Below, piece after piece: positions 16,830-24,032 of a stretch of 64,000 bases of DNA. The notes beneath the pieces are model-generated. The model saw only the letters and a list, made by a program, of their open reading frames with translations. It searched no databases and was not told the origin of the DNA. Position 1 is the stretch's first letter; every line of letters starts with the position of its first letter. This DNA comes from Hydrocarboniphaga effusa AP103. Lineage in GTDB: Bacteria > Pseudomonadota > Gammaproteobacteria > Nevskiales > Nevskiaceae. The translations under genes were made by a program, and so were the position numbers. The stretch is taken from positions 1,550,001 through 1,614,000 of the forward strand of contig NZ_AKGD01000001.1 in the NCBI RefSeq assembly GCF_000271305.1, given 5' to 3'.

Positions 16830-17543
16830 ATGCACAGCGAGGAGAACCCGAATGCCCTTTCCAACCCCGACGCGACTCCGGCCGCCCTCGACGCCGTCGC
16901 TTCCCGCCGCTCGCCGCAGCCCCGCTCTTGGCCGGCGGAGAAACTGATGGGAGCCCTCGTGCGCGCCTTGACCGAGAAAGTCCTCGGTAAAACCTGGGAC
17001 GCCCTGCGCAGCGGCATCGCCGACAGCGTGGTGCCGGGCAGCGGCGGAATCGCGATGCTCGGCGACAGCATCACGCACTTCGGCCGCTGGGATCTGCTGT
17101 TCCCGGACGCGAGAACCCGCAACTTCGGCATCAGCGGCGAACGCAGCGGCCATCTGCTCATGCGACTCGATCCCCTCGTTCGATTGAAGCCCGACAAGGT
17201 CTTCATCCTGATCGGCACCAACGATCTGGCCTCGGGCCTCAAGCCGGACGACATTGCTTCGAACGTCGATTCGCTGCTCGGGCAGCTGCGTAACGCGCTG
17301 CCGGATGCCGCGCTCCACCTGCAGGGCGTGATGCCGCGTGCACGTCGATACGCCGATCGCATCAGATTCTTGAACGCCGCCTATCGCGATCTGGCGAGCC
17401 GGCACTCGGCTGCGTTCATCGACCTGTTCCCGGTCTTCGACGATGGCAGCGGCGAGCTGGATTCGCGTTGCACGCTCGATCGCCTGCATCTCAACGGCGC
17501 CGGTTATGCCCGCTGGCGCGACGCCCTGGCCGCTTACGTGTAA
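16830..17543 (+). CDS. SGNH/GDSL-family hydrolase
   Basis: 237 residues. Block I is MLGDSITHFGRWD with the nucleophilic Ser, block II the Gly in NFGISGERSG, block III GTNDLA with the Asn, and block V DRLHLNGAGY with the catalytic Asp and His. It therefore looks like an active esterase/acyl hydrolase. No signal peptide is evident; the N-terminus is polar. Followed 18 bp later by an exported protein gene, probably in the same transcript. Confidence 0.87.
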   Translation: MHSEENPNALSNPDATPAALDAVASRRSPQPRSWPAEKLMGALVRALTEKVLGKTWDALRSGIADSVVPGSGGIAMLGDSITHFGRWDLLFPDARTRNFGISGERSGHLLMRLDPLVRLKPDKVFILIGTNDLASGLKPDDIASNVDSLLGQLRNALPDAALHLQGVMPRARRYADRIRFLNAAYRDLASRHSAAFIDLFPVFDDGSGELDSRCTLDRLHLNGAGYARWRDALAAYV

Positions 17544-17561
17544 GCACCCCGACACCCGAAC

Positions 17562-18251
17562 ATGCTCATCAGAACTCCACTCATCGCAACGATCTGCGCG
17601 CTGCTGGCGCTCGGCCATTCGCACGCCGTGGCTGCGGAAGCTTCACCGACGCGGCTGCTCTACGACATCCTCGACGGAGACAAGCGCGTCGGCCAACTCG
17701 AGGTCTCGCTGCAGCCGTCGCCGCAGGGTTTGATCGCGCGCCAGCGCGGCCAGCTCGAGCTTCGGCGAATGATGCTGACGGCGAAGCTCGAGCAAACGGT
17801 CGAGGAGCGCTGGCAAGGCCAGAGCCTGCTCGCACTGAGCTCGGAAACGCGCTCCGACGTGGCGGTCGGCGCGTCGAAGAAATCGCTCGCGGTGACGCGT
17901 GAAACCTCGGGGACGCTTCGCGCCACCGTTGATGGGAAATCGCACGAGCTACCGCCCGACGCGCTGCCCTTGAGCATCTGGTCGGGCCGCACGCTGACCG
18001 AAGGCCCGCACTTCAATCTCGCCACCGGCGAGGTCATCGAGCTCAAGGCGAATTCATCAGCGAAATCCGATCCGCCACGGATCGTTCGCTACGAGGGCGA
18101 AGAGTGTCGGCACCGCCGCTTCGAAAGCGTGAACGGAAGCAAACGCAGCACGGTCGCGGCCTGGCTCGGGCGTGACGACATCGTCTGCCGGCTGAGCATC
18201 GCCTTCGGTCGAGACCTCCTGACCTACGTGCGCCGACCGGCACCGTCCTAG
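17562..18251 (+). CDS. Exported hypothetical protein (DUF6134/DUF3108-like)
   Basis: 229 residues: signal peptide ending around HAVAAEA, then a beta-rich domain opening LLYDILDGDKRVGQLEVSL and containing EERWQGQSLLALSSET. This resembles periplasmic beta-sheet families DUF6134 or DUF3108, whose function is unknown. Probably cotranscribed with the SGNH hydrolase. It is the last backbone gene before the tRNA fragment. Confidence 0.55.
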   Translation: MLIRTPLIATICALLALGHSHAVAAEASPTRLLYDILDGDKRVGQLEVSLQPSPQGLIARQRGQLELRRMMLTAKLEQTVEERWQGQSLLALSSETRSDVAVGASKKSLAVTRETSGTLRATVDGKSHELPPDALPLSIWSGRTLTEGPHFNLATGEVIELKANSSAKSDPPRIVRYEGEECRHRRFESVNGSKRSTVAAWLGRDDIVCRLSIAFGRDLLTYVRRPAPS

Positions 18252-18269
18252 CGCCAGTTTCTGGGTGAA

Positions 18270-18318
18270 TGGTGGGCCCAGCCGGACTTGAACCGACAAC
18301 CAAGAGATTATGAGTCGG
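18270..18318 (-). tRNA. ileX: 3' part of tRNA-Ile(CAU); attachment site at the island border
   Basis: Read leftwards, this strand gives the anticodon loop CTCATAA (anticodon CAT), the 3' side of the anticodon stem, variable loop, a pairing T-arm (GTCGG-TTCAAGT-CCGGC) and the acceptor end GGGCCCACCA, matching the 3' half of the tRNA-Ile that reads AUA through lysidine. Upstream of the anticodon loop the match fails: bases expected to pair as AGAGA read CCCGA, and no D-arm or 5' acceptor strand follows. A complete gene is therefore absent here. Such a 3' fragment is what remains when a tyrosine-recombinase element integrates at the anticodon loop; the restored gene should be at the other end of the island, outside the window. 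Confidence 0.8.
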
Positions 18319-18555
18319 GGCCTCAAGGCTTAACTATATGATAGTTAAGTAGTTGTTATCGCGCATCGGCGATGGTGAGTGTCGTTTATAACCAGTGGCT
18401 TAGCGCGCTTTCGCGCAGTTCAGCGCGCATGACGCGTGTACCTCCGGCGTACCTGCCTTGACTTGCAGCAGGTGGAGGTTATGTGTCGTTAGACTAGTAC
18501 TACGGACTAACAATTTGCCGTCCAAATGGGTTCTGATGACCAAATATTGACCAGG
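18319..18555. other. Left end of the genomic island, non-coding
   Basis: No convincing gene. Directly after the tRNA match is a perfect hairpin CTTAACTAT-ATG-ATAGTTAAG (18329-18349), placed where recombinase arm or core sites would be expected. Further on are GC-rich small repeats (GCGCGC...GCGCAG...GCGCGC). The last 15 bases before the insertion sequence, AATATTGACCAGG, resemble IS-internal end repeats (AAAATTGACCAGG). Confidence 0.45.
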
Positions 18556-18660
18556 TGTTGGCGCTCACCGAGAACTGACCATCACTGCTCGTTGAAAATT
18601 GACCAGGGATGGAGGCCGGCGGCGGATGCTGCCGGCGTGGTTTGATTCTATCGCTGGTCG

Positions 18661-19465
18661 TCAGATCGTCTCGTCGGTTTCCTCCTGTTGCCGGGTCTTG
18701 GCCTGCTCCCTGGACTTGATACGTGCTTTGGCGATGTGACTGCTGTGCCGGAAGCGATAGGACTCGTTGCCGGTCTCGACGATGTGGCAGTGATGCGTCA
18801 GTCGATCCAGTAGCGCCGTGGTCATCTTCGGATCGCCGAAGACGGACGCCCATTCGGCGAAGACCAGATTGGTCGTGATGATCACGCTGGTGTGCTCGTA
18901 GAGCTTCGACAGCAGGTGAAACAGCAGCGCGCCACCGGCCTGCGAAAACGGCAAGTAACCCAGCTCATCGAGGATCACGAGGTCCAGATGCATCAGCTGG
19001 TGCGCCAGCCGGCCAGCCCTTCCAGCGGCTTTCTCCTTCTCCAGCGTGTTGACCAGCTCGATGGTCGAGTAGAAGCGCACCCGCTTGCCATGGCGGGCGA
19101 CGGCTTCGATCCCCAGCGCCGTGGCCAGATGCGTCTTGCCGGTGCCAGTACCGCCGATCAGCACGATGTTCTCGGCCTTCTCGGTGAAGGCGGTCGTGGC
19201 AAAGGTGGTGATCTGCCGGCGGTCGACCTTCGACTGCTCGAAATCGAAACCCGCCAGATCGCGGTGGATCGGAAAGCGCGCGACGTGCATCTGGTAGCGG
19301 ATCGAGCGCATCGCCCGGTCCGTTGATTTCGGCCTGTACCAGCTGCGTCAGCAGGGTCTCGTAGCTGGTCAGGCCCGTCGTCGAGCCTTGTTCCAGGCCC
19401 TCGGCATAGCAAGCCGCCATGCCATACAGGCGCAGCCGCTTCAGATCATTGATCAGATCAGCCAT
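18661..19465 (-). CDS. istB: IstB-like AAA+ transposition helper, frameshifted (copy 1)
   Basis: The N-terminus starts at ATG 19465 ([20 protein letters not shown]) and overlaps the end of istA. After [11 protein letters not shown] the frame is lost; the expected continuation ([22 protein letters not shown]) resumes one base later and runs to 18661. One extra G near 19320 explains it. The C-terminal part has Walker [12 protein letters not shown] and Walker [11 protein letters not shown], intact. A protein could start at the internal ATG 19311 (216 residues) or arise by +1 frameshifting. The identical lesion is in copy 2, so it predates the duplication. Confidence 0.8.
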
Positions 19466-20954
19466 GGCTCAGCTCCGTACGCAGCGTGTCGTAACGCTCG
19501 GTATCGGCAATCGGCGCCGCCTTCACCTGCAGGGAGGTCTCGACCGTCTGCGGTGGTGGTCCCTCCCTAAGTCGCGCGAGGACATTGAGGACGTGCTCGG
19601 CGCTGGGCCGACCGCTGTCGAGCACCAGTTCGACGGCGACCAGCACCGCCTCCAATCCGTGCGTCGGCACCGTCATGAGCACCTGTGCCATGACCTTGTC
19701 GCCGCCGTCACGTTTGAGCAAAGCCCGACGCAGCCGTTGCAGCGGGTCCGGCAGATCGGCAAACGGCGCACCGTTTCGCAGCGCACCGGGCTTGCGCTCG
19801 ATCAGCGGCAGGTAGTGCTGCCAGTCGTAGACGACATGATCGCGATCGACGGCGCGGGCATGCTCGGCCACGATCGACTGATCGGCGACGATGACAATGC
19901 GCTCCGGATACAGCCGCACGCTGACGCGATGGCCCGCCAGCCGACACGGCACTGAGTAGCGATTGCGGGCGACCGACACCAGACTCGTGCTCGACACTCT
20001 GGCCGGCAGCTCGACGTAGCCGTCAAACGGTGTGGGCATCGGCATCAGCTGTGGCTGCTCGTGCTCCCAGGCCTCGCGGATCGTCATGCCGGAGAAGTCC
20101 GGGTGCGGCGCTGACCAGGCCTCCATGCACTGGGTCGCCAGCCAGACATTGAGCTCGGCGAAGCTGCCGAATCGCTGCTGCGTAGCGTCGAGCCAGATCC
20201 GGCGACGGGCATCCTGCACGCCTTTTTCGACGCGACCCTTCTCCCAGCCGGAGGCGACGTTGCAGAAGTCGGGATCGAAGAGATAGTGCGCCGTCATCGC
20301 GGCGAAGCGCGCGTTGACGACGCGACCGCGATCCTTGCGCGGGGTCTGGTCGACCGCCGTCTTCATATTGTCGTAGATGCCGCGCCGGGCGACCCCGCCC
20401 AGCCCGGTCAGGCAGCGCGTGTGGGCGTCGAAGAGCATCTCGTGGCCCTGGCTCGGATAGGCCACGAGCCAGAAGGCGCGAGAGGCGCACAGCTTCATGT
20501 GTGCCAGCTGCACCTTGCGCCAGATGCTGCCGATCACGAGGCGCTCCTCGCTCCAGTCAAACTGGAAGGCCTCGCCCCAGGTGAAGGTCAGCGGCACGTA
20601 GACCGCTCGGGCGCTGACCGCACCCAGCTCGGCGCGCCACTTACGGACAAACTCTGTGACGCGCGCGTAGCTGCCGGTGAAGCCCTGGTCCTTGAGCTGC
20701 GCATGCAGCTTCAGGGCGGTGCGTTGCTCTCGACGCGGACGGCGCGAATCGGCCTCCAGCGCCTTGCGCAGCCACTGCTCGTGGTCCGTGATCTTCTTGG
20801 GGCCGGCAGGGCGCCGGTACTTCATCTCGCTGCGGGTCGCCTCCCGCAGCCACGCCTTGATCGTGTTTCTCGACAGGCTCGTGCGTCGTGCGATCTCGCT
20901 GATCGATAGCCCGTCCCGAAGCCGCATCCTGCGGACTTTCGCGTATGTCGCCAT
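19458..20954 (-). CDS. istA: IstA transposase of IS21 family (copy 1)
   Basis: 498 residues from ATG 20954. An N-terminal helix-turn-helix (SISEIARRTSLSRNTIKAWL) is followed by the rve/DDE integrase core: the first Asp in FQFDWSEE, the second in RRGIYDNMKTAVD, the Glu in EKGRVEKGVQ. The length fits IS21 IstA (about 500). It catalyses transposition together with IstB. GAGG lies before the start. The istB ATG overlaps its final codons. Confidence 0.92.
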   Translation of the reverse strand: MATYAKVRRMRLRDGLSISEIARRTSLSRNTIKAWLREATRSEMKYRRPAGPKKITDHEQWLRKALEADSRRPRREQRTALKLHAQLKDQGFTGSYARVTEFVRKWRAELGAVSARAVYVPLTFTWGEAFQFDWSEERLVIGSIWRKVQLAHMKLCASRAFWLVAYPSQGHEMLFDAHTRCLTGLGGVARRGIYDNMKTAVDQTPRKDRGRVVNARFAAMTAHYLFDPDFCNVASGWEKGRVEKGVQDARRRIWLDATQQRFGSFAELNVWLATQCMEAWSAPHPDFSGMTIREAWEHEQPQLMPMPTPFDGYVELPARVSSTSLVSVARNRYSVPCRLAGHRVSVRLYPERIVIVADQSIVAEHARAVDRDHVVYDWQHYLPLIERKPGALRNGAPFADLPDPLQRLRRALLKRDGGDKVMAQVLMTVPTHGLEAVLVAVELVLDSGRPSAEHVLNVLARLREGPPPQTVETSLQVKAAPIADTERYDTLRTELSHG

Positions 20955-21072
20955 GGTGTGCACCTCTTCTCCCTGCTGGGCCTTAAACCCCGCAGGCTAA
21001 GTCGGAACACCCTATTCAATTTTCCGCGAGCAGATCCTCGATTTGCTGGTCAGTTTTCAGCGAGCGGCAACA

Positions 21073-21252
21073 GGCCTCGCCATCGGCATCGAACTGAAAG
21101 ACGAGGACTACGCGGGCAAAATCGGTGCTACGTGCAGGAAAGGCGGCTTGCTGATCTCCGCCGAAGAGAACGTCCTCATGCTGATGCCCGCCCTCACCAT
21201 CGACCGCGCCACCTCCGAGCGCGGTCTCGACATCCTCGAAAGAGCCATTTAG
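21073..21252 (+). pseudogene. 3' remnant of a class III aminotransferase gene, cut by the IS
   Basis: The first codon after the IS opens GLAIGIELKDEDYAGKIG and runs 59 codons to a TAG, including GGLLISAEENVLMLMPALTID and ERGLDILERAI. This is the C-terminal end of a pyridoxal-phosphate class III (acetylornithine/GABA-type) aminotransferase, normally about 400-450 residues. The N-terminal 85% is missing; the IS right end sits exactly at the break, so the loss came from IS insertion plus deletion or rearrangement. Confidence 0.7.
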
Positions 21253-21269
21253 CGACGCGGCGCCGACCA

Positions 21270-21887
21270 TCAGGCGGCGAGCTTCTCCGCTTCTATGTTC
21301 AGCATCTCCATGTCGGGTACGGAGCCCAGCAGCGTGAGCGCGTGCTTCGCCAGCTCTCGCGGCACGTGCCCCACCAGATGGGAAAAGCGGCCGCCGTTGT
21401 CCGGAAATACGTCGAATATTCCGTATTCACCTTCGGAAGTGTGGATCGCGAACCACGCGGTGGTTTTCGGCTCTTCCTTCACCAGGTTCTCGGCATCGCG
21501 CAGGAAGCTTTCGACCTCCTGCTCATGACCCGCCTTGGCCTTGAAGGTGAGCAGCAGCCCCTTGGTGTCCTGCTGCGGGACGCTGCCCACAGGCAGCTTG
21601 CTGGCGAGCACGTCCAGTTTCTGGATGCGCGGCGTCCGCGAGAAGAGCTTTTCGCCGCGCGCTTGCAGCCCCTTTGCGACCTCACCGGCCAGGTGCGCAT
21701 CGCGGCTGGCGTCGTCCGGAAAGACATCGAAGATCCCGTACTCGCCCCGCCCAAACCGAACGGCGAACCACGCGGTGGTGCCGGCTTCCTTTTGCACGAG
21801 CGGTAGCGACGATCGGAGGAAATCCTCCACCGCCGACTCTTCGCCTGGCTTGGCTTCCAGGCGAACCAGCAGGCCACGGGTAATCAT
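21270..21887 (-). CDS. Tandem ABM-like (dimeric alpha-beta barrel) protein
   Basis: 205 residues that are two copies of one ~100-residue domain: TRGLLVRLEAKPGEESAVEDF with TTAWFAVRFGRGEYGIFDVFPDD, then TKGLLLTFKAKAGHEQEVESF with TTAWFAIHTSEGEYGIFDVFPDN. The fold is that of antibiotic biosynthesis monooxygenase-like proteins. It may be a small monooxygenase or a scavenger; no cofactor site can be assigned. A single-domain relative lies at 23590-23895. Confidence 0.7.
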   Translation of the reverse strand: MITRGLLVRLEAKPGEESAVEDFLRSSLPLVQKEAGTTAWFAVRFGRGEYGIFDVFPDDASRDAHLAGEVAKGLQARGEKLFSRTPRIQKLDVLASKLPVGSVPQQDTKGLLLTFKAKAGHEQEVESFLRDAENLVKEEPKTTAWFAIHTSEGEYGIFDVFPDNGGRFSHLVGHVPRELAKHALTLLGSVPDMEMLNIEAEKLAA

Positions 21888-22404
21888 CTCGCACCTCCGG
21901 GAAATTGAACGACAGGTCCCTCGCTGCCGGGTTACATAGACAGCGCAGGGGTGTTTCCGTTCCCTCGGGCGCGCGCCCGTCGCCCTCCGTCGTCACGCGT
22001 TTGTGGCGTTCGAACGTCTCTCCGAACTGGGCAAGTCGTCGCTCGTTCGGAACTCGTCGCCGCCGCGGATTGGATCATCGACATCGGCCGGCCGCCAGCC
22101 ACCGAGGCGGCCGCATCGTCACGGCTGCCCCCGGAAGAAGTCGCTCGTTCGCAAGAGAGCGGTCCGGCCATGTGTCGCCGCAATGTTGCAGTCAGGGCCG
22201 TGTCGACAGCACGCCCGTCCGCTCGCGTTGGATCGGCGACCTTCCAGAGTCGGACCGCCAATGGCGACTTTGGGCTGATCAGCGACTGTCGCTGAGGTGC
22301 CAGAAGCGGTCCTTCAAGTCGAGTTGCTCCGGCTGATCAGCCGCACTAAACCGCTAGTCGGCATTTAGGGTTTGACCTTCTGGAGCTGCAGGCCCGAGAC
22401 CTGG
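21888..22404. other. Intergenic stretch with no recognisable gene
   Basis: 517 bp without a conserved open frame; GC-rich frames here look random. It contains the first copy of a 26 bp direct repeat (22268-22293). Confidence 0.5.
22268..22293. repeat. 26 bp direct repeat, left copy
   Basis: CTTTGGGCTGATCAGCGACT followed by GTCGCT; an identical 26-mer occurs at 25052-25077 in the same orientation. The match continues imperfectly for about 10 more bases (GAGGTGCCAG versus TAAGTGTCAG). The two copies bracket the heme-binding, ABM and GlxA-like genes. Confidence 0.7.
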
Positions 22405-22632
22405 CTACTTTCTCCAATAGTTGTTTGCGGCTGCGATCGTGGCGAACTCGATGGCGACCGTTTGGCCGACCTGCAGTAAAGCCATCGCGTCGTTCGCATA
22501 GACATCGCGCAGCCTGGATCGCACCGCGTCATCCGGTTGCGTGGTTTTGATGACCAGCCTGGATATCGTCATGGCAAGCTGGCGACCCTCCTCTGGCGTG
22601 GCGGTGATCAACGAATTGCCAGGGATCAGCAT
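22405..22632 (-). CDS. Small hypothetical protein
   Basis: 75 residues, not recognised. The sequence (starting MLIPGNSLITATPEEGRQLAM and ending EFATIAAANNYWRK) is non-repetitive and of normal composition. The ribosome site is weak. It could be a fragment of a larger protein; no function is proposed. Confidence 0.35.
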   Translation of the reverse strand: MLIPGNSLITATPEEGRQLAMTISRLVIKTTQPDDAVRSRLRDVYANDAMALLQVGQTVAIEFATIAAANNYWRK

Positions 22633-22716
22633 GATGATTCTCGAGAGGATGGTTGAGCCTCAGATTTGTCCGACCGATTGCAAAGGGACACGCGATGGCC
22701 AGTCACTGCGGACCAA

Positions 22717-22750
22717 GGCCCCAGTGGCCTTGTACTGATCCACTGGGGCC
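22717..22750 (-). terminator. Hairpin downstream of the heme-binding protein gene
   Basis: GGCCCCAGTGG (22717-22727) and CCACTGGGGCC (22740-22750) form a perfect 11 bp stem with a 12-base loop, 42 bp after the stop of the minus-strand gene at 22792. It lacks a T-tract. Confidence 0.5.
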
Positions 22751-22791
22751 GAGCAACGACAATCTGAGAAATTTGAGAAGCGATCAGCGGG

Positions 22792-23556
22792 TTACTGACC
22801 GGCTTTCCGGGTAAGCGGCAGGTTCTTCACCACCTCTTCGTGCGCCTTGAGGTCGCCGCAGACCGGCTGGCTCCACTGGCCGGAGAAGGCAATCTGATCC
22901 ACGCCGTTGGGGCCCAGGCCTGCCGGCACGTAGTCGAGCTTCAAGCTGCTGCGCGTGCGCCAGCTGATGAAGTGATCCGCACAACTGCTATCGCCCGAGG
23001 TGCCCAGCGCGCCAATCAGTTCGCCCTTGGCGTTGTAGAGCGGCAGGCCGCCGCCGAAGACGTTGAAGCCGCCCACGCGCTCACCCACCATAGGGTCGTT
23101 GGGCTGGCCCCAGTATGCGGTGGGGCCGGCGTAGGCGCGTTCCGGCGTGATGGGGTTGGACTCCTGGATGCCAAAGGCGAAGCCGCCCGGCTGGGCGATG
23201 CTGTAGAGATTGGCTGTTGCCATCGCGAGTTTGGGCAGGCTGAAATTGTTGCTGGTGTAGGCCTTTTGCGCGGCGATCACGCGGCTGCCGGGCCACTGAT
23301 CGCCCCAATTGTCGCCGGTGAAGGCGACAGCGCAGACCACGCCGGCGCGGTTCACCACCGCACCCCACATGTTGAGGCCGAAGGCGGCGTTCTTTTCTTT
23401 CTGCGCCGCTTGCAGTGCGGCTTTGAACTCGGCGTGCGTCGGCAGGCCCGCGCAGCTTTTGTCGGCGGCCAGCAGCTTGGCGGTGGCAGCGGGTGCGGCC
23501 TGGGCCGTCGTGGCCGTAGCGAGGGCAAGTGCGACCAGGGAGATGGTCGTTTTCAT
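22792..23556 (-). CDS. HbpS/GlcG-family heme-binding protein, exported (paralog 1)
   Basis: 254 residues: signal peptide with AQAAPAATA, then a GlcG/HbpS (DUF336) domain with ALQAAQKEKNAAFGLNMWGAVV, the GSRVIAAQKAYTSNNFSLP segment and the glycine-rich GGFNVFGGGLPLYNAKGELIGALGTSGDSSCADH. Such proteins bind heme or degradation products and are frequent in aromatic-degradation islands, where their role is unsettled. A clear paralog is at 55581-56315, near the other end of the catabolic region. Confidence 0.8.
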   Translation of the reverse strand: MKTTISLVALALATATTAQAAPAATAKLLAADKSCAGLPTHAEFKAALQAAQKEKNAAFGLNMWGAVVNRAGVVCAVAFTGDNWGDQWPGSRVIAAQKAYTSNNFSLPKLAMATANLYSIAQPGGFAFGIQESNPITPERAYAGPTAYWGQPNDPMVGERVGGFNVFGGGLPLYNAKGELIGALGTSGDSSCADHFISWRTRSSLKLDYVPAGLGPNGVDQIAFSGQWSQPVCGDLKAHEEVVKNLPLTRKAGQ

Positions 23557-23589
23557 GAGTTCCGGTGCGGTGTTTCAGGTGAGGGGGAT

Positions 23590-23895
23590 TCAGAGACCCT
23601 TGGCGGCAACGAGCCGCATGGGGGCTATGTCGAGAGGCGCTGCGAGATGCGGTGGCACGGTGGCGATGATCTGGGCGGCAGTGGTGTCGCGCAGGTGGTT
23701 GTCGCGTCCGGCGGCGTCCACGAACACATCGACGATATGGACGACGTCCGGGTTGGCCTCGGAGTGCAGCACCAGCCACAGCGGCATGGGGGTTTCCTTG
23801 AGGGCTTCCGGCAGGGCGGCACCGACCAGGCGAGCGACTTCCGCGCCCTTTCCGGGCTGGGCTTTGAAGGTGACGACGGCAGCGACGTGGCTCAT
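23590..23895 (-). CDS. ABM-domain protein, single domain
   Basis: 101 residues with the antibiotic-biosynthesis-monooxygenase pattern: AAVVTFKAQPGKGAEVARLV at the start and VVHIVDVFVDAAGRDNHL in the middle. It precedes the heme-binding protein gene by 33 bp on the same strand, suggesting an operon; ABM proteins of the IsdG type act on heme, which makes the pairing suggestive. No heme-ligand residue can be assigned with confidence. Confidence 0.7.
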   Translation of the reverse strand: MSHVAAVVTFKAQPGKGAEVARLVGAALPEALKETPMPLWLVLHSEANPDVVHIVDVFVDAAGRDNHLRDTTAAQIIATVPPHLAAPLDIAPMRLVAAKGL

Positions 23896-24032
23896 GGGGT
23901 GCTCCGGCTAACGGTTTGGGAATACAGCGACTGCGGGGCGCAGTATGGACGTGTCCAACCTCCACCTGGCTGTGGCGGGTCGGACAATTAACCGGCAAAA
24001 TCCGCCATCACTCCAAACCGCCGGAATCCGCC

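Larger units (their letters stand above)
18556..21072 (-). mobile_element. IS21-family insertion sequence, copy 1
   Basis: 2,517 bp bounded by TGTTGGCGCTCACC... and ...GAGCGGCAACA. The first 25 bases of the two ends match at 21 positions as inverted repeats, beginning TG and ending CA, and AACTGACC/AATTGACC subrepeats follow inside both ends as in IS21 elements. It carries istA and istB on the minus strand. Compared with the copy at 57323-59839 I noticed only one two-base difference (AT versus GG at about 21020). No target duplication flanks it. Its right end has cut into an aminotransferase gene. Confidence 0.9.

Noticed and set aside
18270-18360. A complete tRNA-Ile gene
   Set aside because: The 5' side of the anticodon stem, the D-arm and the 5' acceptor strand do not match or pair; only the 3' part is present.
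18319-18555. An integrase gene next to the attachment site
   Set aside because: No open frame of suitable length or tyrosine-recombinase motif occurs between the tRNA fragment and the IS; the integrase is probably at the other end of the island.
18540-21080. Target-site duplications around IS21 copy 1 and cross-matching flanks with copy 2
   Set aside because: I compared the last bases left and first bases right of each copy and across copies; no 4-8 bp match was found.
21905-22336. Protein-coding frames in the 21.9-22.4 kb gap
   Set aside because: Several overlapping frames of Arg/Ser-rich composition without start signals or recognisable domains; typical of GC-rich non-coding DNA.
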